Of a DNA stretch of 15,703 bases, positions 7,691 through 12,694 are shown piece after piece. Position 1 is the first letter of the stretch, and each line of letters starts with the position of its first letter. The notes beneath the pieces were generated by a model, which was not told the DNA's origin, searched no databases, and saw only the letters and a program-made list of their open reading frames with translations. The position numbers and the translations under genes were made by a program. The stretch is from Clostridiales bacterium (lineage in GTDB: Bacteria; Bacillota; Clostridia; Oscillospirales; Butyricicoccaceae). The stretch spans positions 1,470 through 17,172 of the forward strand of contig DYCA01000029.1 in assembly GCA_019418305.1 (NCBI GenBank), read 5' to 3'.

Positions 7691-7917
7691 GCGAACACTT
7701 TGCTGCTTTGTATGCGGCGTATGAAGAACTGATGACACCACGGCAATTTGAGGTTTTATGGCTCCATGATGTTGAGGCACTTTCCGGTAAGGAGATTGCT
7801 TACAAGCTGGGCATCAGCCAGTCGGCGGCTTCGCGGCATCTGAACAAAGCCAAACAGAAGCTGAAATCGTTGCATGAGGAAATGATCGCTCAAAGTCATT
7901 TACCTGAAGAAACATGA
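7681..7917 (+). CDS. Small sigma-70 region 4-like / YlxM-like helix-turn-helix protein
   Basis: A 78-residue protein that is essentially one sigma region 4-type helix-turn-helix: MTPRQFEVLWLHDVEALSGKEIAYKLGISQSAASRHLNKAK across residues about 18-59, with the ISQSAASRHLNKAKQKL recognition helix. Such proteins act as stand-alone DNA-binding regulators or as partners of RNA polymerase. It has a good ribosome binding site (GAGGAGGA at about 7667-7674) and overlaps the next start by four bases (ATGA). From here the base composition falls relative to the replication genes, which suggests a separately acquired regulatory block. Confidence 0.75.
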   Translation: MELSEHFAALYAAYEELMTPRQFEVLWLHDVEALSGKEIAYKLGISQSAASRHLNKAKQKLKSLHEEMIAQSHLPEET

Positions 7918-9086
7918 GCAAGAGAAACTGGTCTGCCGAAGAAAAGGAATATCTTGCAGAAAAGTGGGGCATGATCCGGCCTGCTTCAATCGCTGCGTAT
8001 CTGGGACGCAGTGAAGGAGCAGTCGTTCAAAAAGCTTCCAAGATGGGTCTGGGTCCTTTTTTGGATGCAGGTGGGTATGTGACACTGAATCAGCTGCTGA
8101 TTGCTGTTACTGGTACCAAGGCGGCATATAGCTACAAAATGAAAAGCTGGGTTGAAAAACGTGGCTTACCGGTTCACATCAAACGGTATCGTAAAAACAG
8201 CTGGCGGATCGTCTATTTGCAAGAGTTCTGGATATGGGCAGAGAAAAACAAAGCATTCTTGGATTTTTCCAAGATGGAAAGGTATGCACTTGGCGCCGAG
8301 CCTGACTGGGTAGACGAGCAGCGTCGCCGGGATGTGAAGTCCAACGCAATCCAATGCAAGAATGTTTGGACGCCGGCAGAGGATGACCGGCTTAAGATGC
8401 TTCTCAAGCAGCATCGCTATTCATGGAGCGAACTGGCGCATGAGATGAATCGTTCTGCAGGAGCGATACAGCGCCGTATACAGGATCTTGGTCTGAAGGA
8501 GCGGCCTGTCAGGGCAAGCAACCACAATCCTTGGTCAAAAGAAGATTTGCAAGTTATGGCTGATATGCTGCGGGAAGGGTTCAGTTACGGACAAATTGCA
8601 GATGCCGTTGGGAGATCAGAAAAAGCAGTTCGAGGACGTGTTTTTGATACGTATTGGACAGAAAACGCGGACAAAGTGCGTGCCATGCTGCAAGACGGCC
8701 CATGGGGATACGGAAAGTCCGAACCGACTGTCCGTCAGGCAAGGCACAAGAGCCAGGTCAAGAAACTGCTCGGTCAACTGGATACCTTACTTCGTATCAG
8801 AAGAAATCAGCTTGGCTATGAACCGTATTGGCAGAAAGAAATGTGCCTGCATTGGGACGATGTCAAGGGCTGCACTGCCGGAGAAGATGATTGCGACAGC
8901 TGCGCAGCATACAAGAAAATACCGCCGCAATTCTGTGTGAGATGCGGTGCGACGTTCTTTGAACGTGAAAACCATAAAGTTTGCGCTCGCTGCAGGAAGA
9001 TTCGTCGCTGGCAGGCAACCAAGAAAAATAAAGCATTACATCAGGAATCGAATCAGAAAAGAGAGGTTACTTATGGCAAAGTGTAA
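7914..9086 (+). CDS. Triple Myb/SANT-like DNA-binding protein with C-terminal zinc-ribbon cysteines
   Basis: A 390-residue protein with three Trp-led Myb/SANT-like helix-turn-helix units: NWSAEEKEYLAEKWG (about 5-47), VWTPAEDDRLKMLLKQH (about 149-196) and PWSKEDLQVMADMLREG (about 206-250). Each ends with a 'gRSegAV'-type recognition helix (GRSEGAVVQKAS, NRSAGAIQRRIQ, GRSEKAVRGRV). The C-terminus has two cysteine clusters, one around CLHWDDVKGC...CDSC and one with the CVRCGATFF...CARC pattern of a zinc ribbon. It probably binds DNA at several sites as a phage regulator; targets are unknown. Such proteins are seen in clostridial prophages. The ATG overlaps the previous stop (ATGA), and the end overlaps the next gene by 14 bases. 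Confidence 0.75.
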   Translation: MSKRNWSAEEKEYLAEKWGMIRPASIAAYLGRSEGAVVQKASKMGLGPFLDAGGYVTLNQLLIAVTGTKAAYSYKMKSWVEKRGLPVHIKRYRKNSWRIVYLQEFWIWAEKNKAFLDFSKMERYALGAEPDWVDEQRRRDVKSNAIQCKNVWTPAEDDRLKMLLKQHRYSWSELAHEMNRSAGAIQRRIQDLGLKERPVRASNHNPWSKEDLQVMADMLREGFSYGQIADAVGRSEKAVRGRVFDTYWTENADKVRAMLQDGPWGYGKSEPTVRQARHKSQVKKLLGQLDTLLRIRRNQLGYEPYWQKEMCLHWDDVKGCTAGEDDCDSCAAYKKIPPQFCVRCGATFFERENHKVCARCRKIRRWQATKKNKALHQESNQKREVTYGKV

Positions 9087-9291
9087 AATCTGTGGTCAGC
9101 CTGTGAAGGCTGCACCGGTATTCCATCCGACTTGTTGGGAAGCAGTTACAAAGCGCATGGCGGAAGAGTTCTGTGATGAATATTGTCGTTTCCCGAGGGA
9201 AATCGAGGACACAGACAGCCTGCACGAGCTACACTGCGATAACTGCGCGCTGATCCGTGTGCTCAATCTGGGATTGCAGGGAGGTGATTAA
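9073..9291 (+). CDS. Small zinc-finger-like phage protein
   Basis: A 72-residue protein starting MAKCKICGQPVKAAPVFHPT. Cys4, Cys7, His18 and Cys21 form a plausible zinc site, and further cysteines occur in FCDEYC and HCDNCALI. It resembles small hypothetical proteins common in clostridial phages; no function is known. The ATG at 9073 follows GAGAGG (9061-9066) and starts within the end of the preceding gene. The frame is open further upstream to 8947, but that part is out-of-frame sequence of the Myb-like gene and has no ribosome binding site. Confidence 0.72.
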   Translation: MAKCKICGQPVKAAPVFHPTCWEAVTKRMAEEFCDEYCRFPREIEDTDSLHELHCDNCALIRVLNLGLQGGD

Positions 9292-9292
9292 G

Positions 9293-9634
9293 ATGCTGAC
9301 AATGACCAAAGGAGACATTCTGGAGCTGACCAATAATGCAAAACGCAAGGCAGTTTTTGAGGCGTGGAACGAGTGGCCGGTCTGGGCAGATGTTCCTGAG
9401 ATCGGCCTGACGGTATACAAGCTCAACCTACCGGACGGCAAGGCATTCACCGCCAGCTGGTATGCGGGGGATGACTTTTACCCCGGCGGCATGGCCGGCA
9501 ATACGAATCGGCCGCGCTTCCACCTGATCGGCACCGGGGGCAAACTGGCGCACGGCAGCCAAGCCGAGAGTGTGCTGATCGAGCACTTGCAGGCGCTGCG
9601 GAAGGAGCTGCTGGCACAGCAAAATAGCAAGTAA
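9293..9634 (+). CDS. Hypothetical phage protein
   Basis: A 113-residue soluble protein starting MLTMTKGDILELTNNAKRK. It has a central aromatic, beta-like region (YKLNLPDGKAFTASWYAGDD) and a helical end (LIEHLQALRKELL). No catalytic motif is recognised. The start is chosen because GGGAGGTG (about 9279-9286) lies seven bases before ATG 9293; the frame is open to 9257, but that part overlaps the preceding gene and lacks a ribosome binding site. It is the last gene of the tightly packed block that begins at RusA, and weak hairpins follow its stop. Confidence 0.7.
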   Translation: MLTMTKGDILELTNNAKRKAVFEAWNEWPVWADVPEIGLTVYKLNLPDGKAFTASWYAGDDFYPGGMAGNTNRPRFHLIGTGGKLAHGSQAESVLIEHLQALRKELLAQQNSK

Positions 9635-9636
9635 AT

Positions 9637-9654
9637 TTTTCCGTATTTGGAAAA
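9637..9654 (+). terminator. Weak hairpin after the early/middle gene block
   Basis: TTTTCC (9637-9642) pairs with GGAAAA (9649-9654) around a six-base loop, three bases after the preceding stop. The stem is short and AT-rich with no T-tract, so termination would be weak. Confidence 0.2.
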
Positions 9655-9668
9655 CGAACTTGTAAAAC

Positions 9669-9692
9669 TCCTACAATAAATTCGTTGTAGGA
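9669..9692 (+). terminator. Possible rho-independent terminator
   Basis: TCCTACAA (9669-9676) and TTGTAGGA (9685-9692) form a perfect 8-bp stem with an 8-base loop. A mismatch and three more pairs extend it on the AAA/TTT side. Only CTTTGAC follows, so the tail is poor. Its position at the end of a gene block favours a terminator or an RNA-processing hairpin. Confidence 0.3.
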
Positions 9693-9716
9693 CTTTGACA
9701 AATCTGAAAGTGAAAA

Positions 9717-9968
9717 GTGTGCATTTTTTGTCGTGATAAAGCTGCCAAATGTGCAGTTCTGGTTCGTAAACAGCAAGAAATCTTGCAAAAAGAAAAAAGG
9801 AGCGTGTCGAGCTCCAGAAGGAAGGTGTGCGCTGCTGGAAAAAATCAAGAGATACAAAGGATAGTTGGTCAATCAGGCGTTGTGGCTGGTGTATATGAGC
9901 GGGTTTGTTGGGCAAAGGGCAAATGTGCGCGTTGCATGTTCGGTATGCTTGTGATCCATTTGCGATAG
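9717..9968 (+). pseudogene. Possible degraded cysteine-rich coiled-coil ORF
   Basis: The 357-base gap between 9635 and 9991 has no clear gene. One open frame runs from GTG 9717 to 9968 (83 codons) with no good ribosome binding site. Its ends look protein-like: CIFCRDKAAKCAVLVRKQQE at the start and AKGKCARC near the end. Its middle is Ser/Arg-rich and unconvincing. In the other two frames the middle reads KKERVELQKEG and then ALLEKIKRYKG, which would continue the coiled coil. This suggests an ancestral gene with several small indels. The reading is tentative; the stretch may be noncoding. Confidence 0.25.
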
Positions 9969-9979
9969 GGGATATGGTT

Positions 9980-9985
9980 GGAGGT
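9980..9985 (+). promoter_or_regulatory. Ribosome binding site that sets a TTG start
   Basis: GGAGGT lies six bases before TTG 9992. The in-frame ATG at 9974 lies upstream of this site and has only AGGGG two bases away, so TTG 9992 is the better start. Confidence 0.6.
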
Positions 9986-9991
9986 AGTCAT

Positions 9992-10249
9992 TTGAGCGAG
10001 AAACAGAGCAAAAGTAAACAAGCTCTCAAACAGCTGGCAGATACATACTGGAAGGAGAGCATCAGTCCAATTCAAATACGGATTGCAGAACTGAATGCTC
10101 TGATCAAAACAGAGAAGTCTAAGGAGCTGAAAAGGCGGCTGCGTGACAGACGCAATGGCTTGAATAAAATACTGATGGATTTGCAGAAAATCGCTGTGCA
10201 TCTGGATCAGTACTATACGCGGGGTATGCGGGATGGAGGCGTGGAATGA
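9992..10249 (+). CDS. Small coiled-coil phage protein of unknown function
   Basis: An 85-residue highly charged helical protein: a Lys-rich N-terminus (SEKQSKSKQALKQLAD), then ISPIQIRIAELNALIKTEKS, then KELKRRLRDRRNGLNKI, consistent with a long coiled coil. No catalytic or metal motif. It starts at TTG with GGAGGT upstream and overlaps the next gene by four bases (ATGA), so it is co-translated with the DUF1492-type regulator. A partner role for that regulator is possible but is only inferred from the overlap. Composition is less GC-rich than the replication genes. Confidence 0.6.
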   Translation: MSEKQSKSKQALKQLADTYWKESISPIQIRIAELNALIKTEKSKELKRRLRDRRNGLNKILMDLQKIAVHLDQYYTRGMRDGGVE

Positions 10250-10647
10250 GCGCAAAAGAATGGCTGATCCGGGCACGAAAAATGAGAAGTCGATTGCGCG
10301 CTTTGCAAAATAGCAAGGAACGTGCCTTTTCGAAGGCGACATCAATCACCGTGAGCGGGGGAGAGCGTGTTTCCGGAGGAGCGCCAGCGGACACCCATGC
10401 TGCTTTCGCGGAAGTCAGCCTTGCTGTTGATCGTCAGATCGAGGAGCTCGAACGGACTCGTGCGGAAATTTTACAGGGAATCAGACAGTTGGAGGACAAT
10501 ACCCTGTCCACGCTTTTGACCGAGTATTACATCAACGATAAGACATGGGAAAAGATCGCGGAAGAGCAGCATTACTCCTTTCGGCAAATCATGCGGCTGC
10601 ATGCAAAAGCGTTGCAGCAGATCCAGAGTATCATTGGGCAGGAGTAA
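10246..10647 (+). CDS. DUF1492/ArpU-like late-transcription regulator (sigma region 4-like)
   Basis: A 133-residue protein with a helical N-terminal half (residues about 1-85, including DRQIEELERTRAEILQGIRQ) and a C-terminal sigma-70 region 4-like helix-turn-helix (LTEYYINDKTWEKIAEEQ then YSFRQIMRLHAKAL, about 90-125). This matches DUF1492/ArpU-type proteins, which lie just before the packaging genes in many Gram-positive phages and are thought to switch on late transcription. The ATG follows GGAGG (10235-10239) by six bases. Directly downstream lie regularly spaced repeats and an extended -10 without a good -35, the arrangement expected for an activator acting at its own neighbouring late promoter. 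That target is inferred. Confidence 0.78.
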   Translation: MSAKEWLIRARKMRSRLRALQNSKERAFSKATSITVSGGERVSGGAPADTHAAFAEVSLAVDRQIEELERTRAEILQGIRQLEDNTLSTLLTEYYINDKTWEKIAEEQHYSFRQIMRLHAKALQQIQSIIGQE

Positions 10648-10659
10648 TTTCTGCGTAGG

Positions 10660-10705
10660 ATGTCACACAATGTCATAGAATGTCACATATGACCTGTGAT
10701 ATCAT
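10660..10705 (+). promoter_or_regulatory. Putative activator-dependent late promoter with 10-bp-spaced TGTCA repeats
   Basis: Three repeats TGTCACACAA, TGTCATAGAA and TGTCACATAT start at 10661, 10671 and 10681, exactly one helical turn apart. TCACA (10683-10687) also pairs with TGTGA (10695-10699) as an inverted repeat. An extended -10, TGA-TATCAT, lies at 10697-10705. The region about 17 bases upstream of it has no recognisable -35. The layout fits a promoter needing an activator on the repeats, most likely the DUF1492-type protein encoded just upstream. Confidence 0.6.
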
Positions 10706-10767
10706 GAAAGCGTAAAGAAATGATTGTGCAAGACGGATAACCCTTTCTATACCTCTCTTTTCTTTTA

Positions 10768-10791
10768 CTCGCTCTGCGGCAGCGGGGCGAG
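10768..10791 (+). other. Hairpin just upstream of the class II tRNA-like element
   Basis: CTCGCTCTGC (10768-10777) pairs with GCGGGGCGAG (10782-10791) around the loop GGCA, ten pairs including two G-T. No T-tract follows, so it is more likely an RNA structure or processing signal than a terminator. Confidence 0.4.
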
Positions 10792-10796
10792 AATAT

Positions 10797-10881
10797 GGAA
10801 GACTGGCGGAAGCAGACGCGAGCCTTTTGGCTTGTCGCTTATTGAAGTGACGTACAGGTGTGAGTCCTGTGTCTTCCTCCA
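10797..10881 (+). tRNA. Atypical class II (Leu-like) tRNA element lacking a normal anticodon loop
   Basis: An 85-base tRNA-like fold. A perfect 7-bp acceptor stem (GGAAGAC with GTCTTCC) is followed by T73 and encoded CCA. The D-arm GCGGAAGCAGACGC resembles the Leu D-arm but lacks the conserved GG of the D-loop. The anticodon arm is GAGCC-TTTT-GGCTT, with a 4-base instead of a 7-base loop. The variable arm is long (GTCGCTT with AAGTGAC, loop ATTG), and a 5-bp T-stem (ACAGG/CCTGT) has loop TGTGAGT, lacking the usual T55 and C56. No anticodon can be assigned. It is either a decayed tRNA or a tRNA mimic. A normal tRNA-Met-type gene follows 79 bases later. Confidence 0.55.
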
Positions 10882-10940
10882 CTGCTCCGGATGGAGCGGC
10901 ACCCGTTTTTCGGTCATTGCCCCAAGGCAGCGCCAAAAAC

Positions 10941-10958
10941 ATGCCCCTTTCGGGGCAT
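10941..10958 (+). other. Strong hairpin two bases before the tRNA-Met-like gene
   Basis: ATGCCCC (10941-10947) pairs perfectly with GGGGCAT (10952-10958) around TTTC. It ends two bases before the mature tRNA 5' end, so it may guide 5' processing. The spacer 10882-10940 holds smaller hairpins (GCTCC/GGAGC, TGCC/GGCA) and no gene. Confidence 0.45.
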
Positions 10959-10960
10959 AC

Positions 10961-11037
10961 GGCAGAGTAGAGCAGTCTGGCAGCTCGCGAGGCCCATAAC
11001 CTCGAGGTCGCCGGTTCGAATCCGGCCTCTGCAACCA
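10961..11037 (+). tRNA. tRNA-Met (CAT), initiator-like
   Basis: A 77-base cloverleaf with encoded CCA. The acceptor GGCAGAG pairs with CTCTGCA except at the first pair (G1 and A72 unpaired). The D-stem is GAGC/GCTC, giving an A11-T24 pair; the anticodon stem is CGAGG/CCTCG, the loop CCCATAA with anticodon CAT at 10995-10997, the variable loop AGGTC, and the T-arm GCCGG-TTCGAAT-CCGGC. An unpaired 1-72 position and A11-T24 are marks of bacterial initiator tRNA, and overall similarity to fMet tRNA is clear. Departures are C33 instead of the near-universal T33 and an A-T pair at 29-41 in place of the initiator GGG/CCC run. It lies between the late promoter and a terminator. Confidence 0.85.
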
Positions 11038-11071
11038 TGATAGTCATTTGCAGTTTGCTCCTATTCTTCAG

Positions 11072-11100
11072 AAAGCACTCTCGTGATGGGGGTGCTTTTT
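11072..11100 (+). terminator. Rho-independent terminator after the tRNA genes
   Basis: AAAGCAC (11072-11078) pairs with GTGCTTT (11092-11098). The inner TCTC/GGGG adds four pairs, two of them G-T. The loop is GTGAT and five T's occupy 11096-11100. It would end the tRNA transcript and stands directly before the promoter of the AT-rich cassette. Confidence 0.75.
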
Positions 11101-11105
11101 GCATC

Positions 11106-11134
11106 TTGACAAATCCAAATCAATGCGTTATTCT
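11106..11134 (+). promoter_or_regulatory. Sigma-A-type promoter of the AT-rich cassette
   Basis: TTGACA (11106-11111, perfect -35), a 17-bp spacer and TATTCT (11129-11134) give a good vegetative promoter with its start near 11141, inside the LexA-like box. A second, weaker candidate is TTTACT (11176-11181), 17 bp, TATATT (11199-11204). Confidence 0.65.
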
Positions 11135-11139
11135 TGATG

Positions 11140-11153
11140 CGAACAAATGTTCT
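11140..11153. promoter_or_regulatory. LexA (DinR)-type operator over the transcription start
   Basis: CGAACAAATGTTCT matches the Bacillus-type LexA consensus CGAACRNRYGTTYC at 13 of 14 positions, with arms GAACA/TGTTC. It begins six bases after the -10 hexamer, so a bound repressor would block initiation. This predicts SOS induction of the two genes downstream. Confidence 0.65.
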
Positions 11154-11226
11154 GATACCTCCTTAAATTCCAATATTTACTTTTGCTTGAAAATGTCGTA
11201 TATTGGAAGAAAAGGAGGAGCGAAAT

Positions 11227-12129
11227 ATGCCAACGACAAAAGACGTCAAGTTTCAATATGCACTTTTGTTTCAAGATGATGCGCAGGGACGCGAACAAAT
11301 CTTTGATTTTCAGACATGGATCAACAGCATGCGCAATGTTCCATATAAGCAGCGCAATAAAAGAGTATACACGAATTTGATCCGCTTGGATAAATGTTCT
11401 TCTGAAAACGAAAATGATCATTTAATTGGATTGCGCTTTCTGCGTTTACGGGATAGCAATATTCCTTATAAAGTTCCCGAACAAGGTGAAGCAGAAAACT
11501 TAGATATTGCAGATAACGAATATATTGGCGAAAGTCTACATATCGTTTATGATACAGTAAAGAACTATTTTATGTTGCAAATTAACCGAAATAGTGTAGG
11601 CCTAAACAGTGTAGCAGCATATATTCAAAGTACACTTCCACCTGAAATGAATCCGGTTCGATTTAGAACATTTCATAGGGATCTTAAATATATTAGTTCG
11701 CAACTACAGCACGGCTATTACAAAGCAATAGAGCTTGGCTTTGCTAATATTGATGCGCTGCCAGCAGGAGCTTTTCAAACATTAGGAGGAGCGCTAAATA
11801 CGGCAAAAAAAGGTGAAGCTCATACCGTCTCTTTGAAAATTGCATCTGGTCGCAAGAAGAACAAAGCGTTAAATAATGCTTGGGTAATTGCGGTGCTAAA
11901 TGATGTTTTAGAGAATCTCAACATGTTTAGTTCTGCAAAAATAAAATATTGTGATGATGTTTCTACTCGAGGAAAGACATTAAATTTACTTGATTTGGTA
12001 GAGACTAGCACTTTGAAGGTGCCAATAGAGGCGCGCAAGACTATCGACTTTGATAAAATTATTGGAATGATGAAGCAAGAGTATTCCAAGAAAAAAGTTG
12101 TGTTAGATAAGATGCGAAACCAAAAATAA
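11227..12129 (+). CDS. Soluble protein of a putative SOS-regulated phage-exclusion/effector pair (DUF6731-like)
   Basis: A 300-residue soluble protein of unknown function, AT-rich and foreign-looking next to the GC-rich phage genes. Features: VKFQYALLFQDD at the start, an IGLRFLRLRDSNIPYK motif (about 65-80), then EYIGESLHIVYD followed by MLQINRNSVGLNSVAAYI (about 99-140). A C-terminal half has a basic patch GRKKNKALNNAW (about 209-220). From memory this order of motifs resembles the DUF6731 group of uncharacterised proteins; I could not check it. ATG 11227 has AAGGAGGAG (11212-11220) six bases upstream; the frame is open to 11203, but there is no better site. It lies 19 bases before a four-helix membrane protein under one promoter with a LexA-type box. 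A cytosolic sensor paired with a membrane effector, as in RexA/RexB, is the working hypothesis. Confidence 0.7.
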   Translation: MPTTKDVKFQYALLFQDDAQGREQIFDFQTWINSMRNVPYKQRNKRVYTNLIRLDKCSSENENDHLIGLRFLRLRDSNIPYKVPEQGEAENLDIADNEYIGESLHIVYDTVKNYFMLQINRNSVGLNSVAAYIQSTLPPEMNPVRFRTFHRDLKYISSQLQHGYYKAIELGFANIDALPAGAFQTLGGALNTAKKGEAHTVSLKIASGRKKNKALNNAWVIAVLNDVLENLNMFSSAKIKYCDDVSTRGKTLNLLDLVETSTLKVPIEARKTIDFDKIIGMMKQEYSKKKVVLDKMRNQK

Positions 12130-12148
12130 GCTTAAGGGGGATGGCGCA

Positions 12149-12628
12149 ATGGAACAAAAAGTGAATGAAATTGCTATGGAAATAGTAAAATTCGTTGCAT
12201 GCGCTATCATTGCGGCATTCATTTTGTGGGTTGATAAAAACAGATTGATGTTGCTTGCGATACAATCTTGTCATCTATCAGATGCACTCTCAGGTATATT
12301 AACATTTGCTACACTTATGATTGGCTTTTTGGGTGTTTTGTTGCCAGCAGTTATGAGTACGCGACAAGATTCAAAGTTGGTAGAAAAGTTTTTCAATAGT
12401 GTGCCGTCAAAGAGGTTTTCGCTTTTTATAAGAAATAATATATTATCGGGCCTTTTCTTGAATGTTTGTTCAATTGCAATGTTTTTTAGCATTGATTTAT
12501 TGGAAAACGGATTTGAAAATATTGCTTTATGGATAGGGCGGCTTACGACGTTCGGCATTATTTATTTCTCGGTTACTACTTTTTGCGTATTAAATTTACT
12601 TTTAAGATTGTTGATTGAAGAGGATTAG
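12149..12628 (+). CDS. Four-helix membrane protein, putative effector of the pair
   Basis: A 159-residue integral membrane protein with four likely transmembrane segments: IVKFVACAIIAAFILWV (about 12-28), LSGILTFATLMIGFLGVLL (about 47-65), ILSGLFLNVCSIAMFF (about 97-112) and a long TFGIIYFSVTTFCVLNLLL (about 133-151). A charged loop (STRQDSKLVEKFFNSVPSKR) separates helices 2 and 3. There is no signal peptide, catalytic motif or holin-like charged tail. AAGGGGG (12134-12140) precedes ATG 12149 by eight bases, and the gene follows its partner by 19 bases. Size and helix number are like RexB, the membrane channel of lambda exclusion, but I see no sequence identity to claim homology. A holin-like or small channel role is an alternative. 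Confidence 0.7.
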   Translation: MEQKVNEIAMEIVKFVACAIIAAFILWVDKNRLMLLAIQSCHLSDALSGILTFATLMIGFLGVLLPAVMSTRQDSKLVEKFFNSVPSKRFSLFIRNNILSGLFLNVCSIAMFFSIDLLENGFENIALWIGRLTTFGIIYFSVTTFCVLNLLLRLLIEED

Positions 12629-12641
12629 TGACATGAATTGG

Positions 12642-12673
12642 AAAACCGTCTACTCCGTAGGCGGTTTTCTTTT
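12642..12673 (+). terminator. Rho-independent terminator closing the AT-rich cassette
   Basis: AAAACCGTCTAC (12642-12653) pairs with GTAGGCGGTTTT (12657-12668), twelve pairs including one G-T, with loop TCC and then CTTTT. It separates the cassette from the terminase genes. Confidence 0.85.
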
Positions 12674-12694
12674 GCCCGAAAGGAGGGTGATCCC

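Larger units (their letters stand above)
11072..12673 (+). mobile_element. AT-rich 'moron' cassette between the tRNA genes and the terminase
   Basis: The stretch has its own promoter, operator, two genes and a terminator on each side. Its GC content is far lower than the phage genes around it (many lines near 30-40% by eye against about 60%). No transposase, direct repeat or inverted terminal repeat was seen at its edges, so it looks like a lambda-type moron gained by recombination rather than a transposon. Confidence 0.6.

Noticed and set aside
9695..9724. Promoter from TTGACA at 9695
   Set aside because: The bases at the right distance (TGTGCA/GTGCAT) do not resemble a -10 hexamer.
10834..10851. 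Reading GTCGC-TTATTGAA-GTGAC as the anticodon arm of the atypical tRNA
   Set aside because: It would leave a 28-base D-region and an 8-base loop with a 2-base variable region. The class II fold with a Leu-like D-arm explains more of the sequence.
10673..11104. Minus-strand frame encoding the string EAGFEPATSRLW
   Set aside because: This peptide is a well-known false product of the complement of a tRNA 3' half. It lies over the tRNA-Met-like gene here.
12638..12694. Upstream TTG start for the small terminase
   Set aside because: It would translate the terminator stem; ATG 12695 has a strong ribosome binding site.
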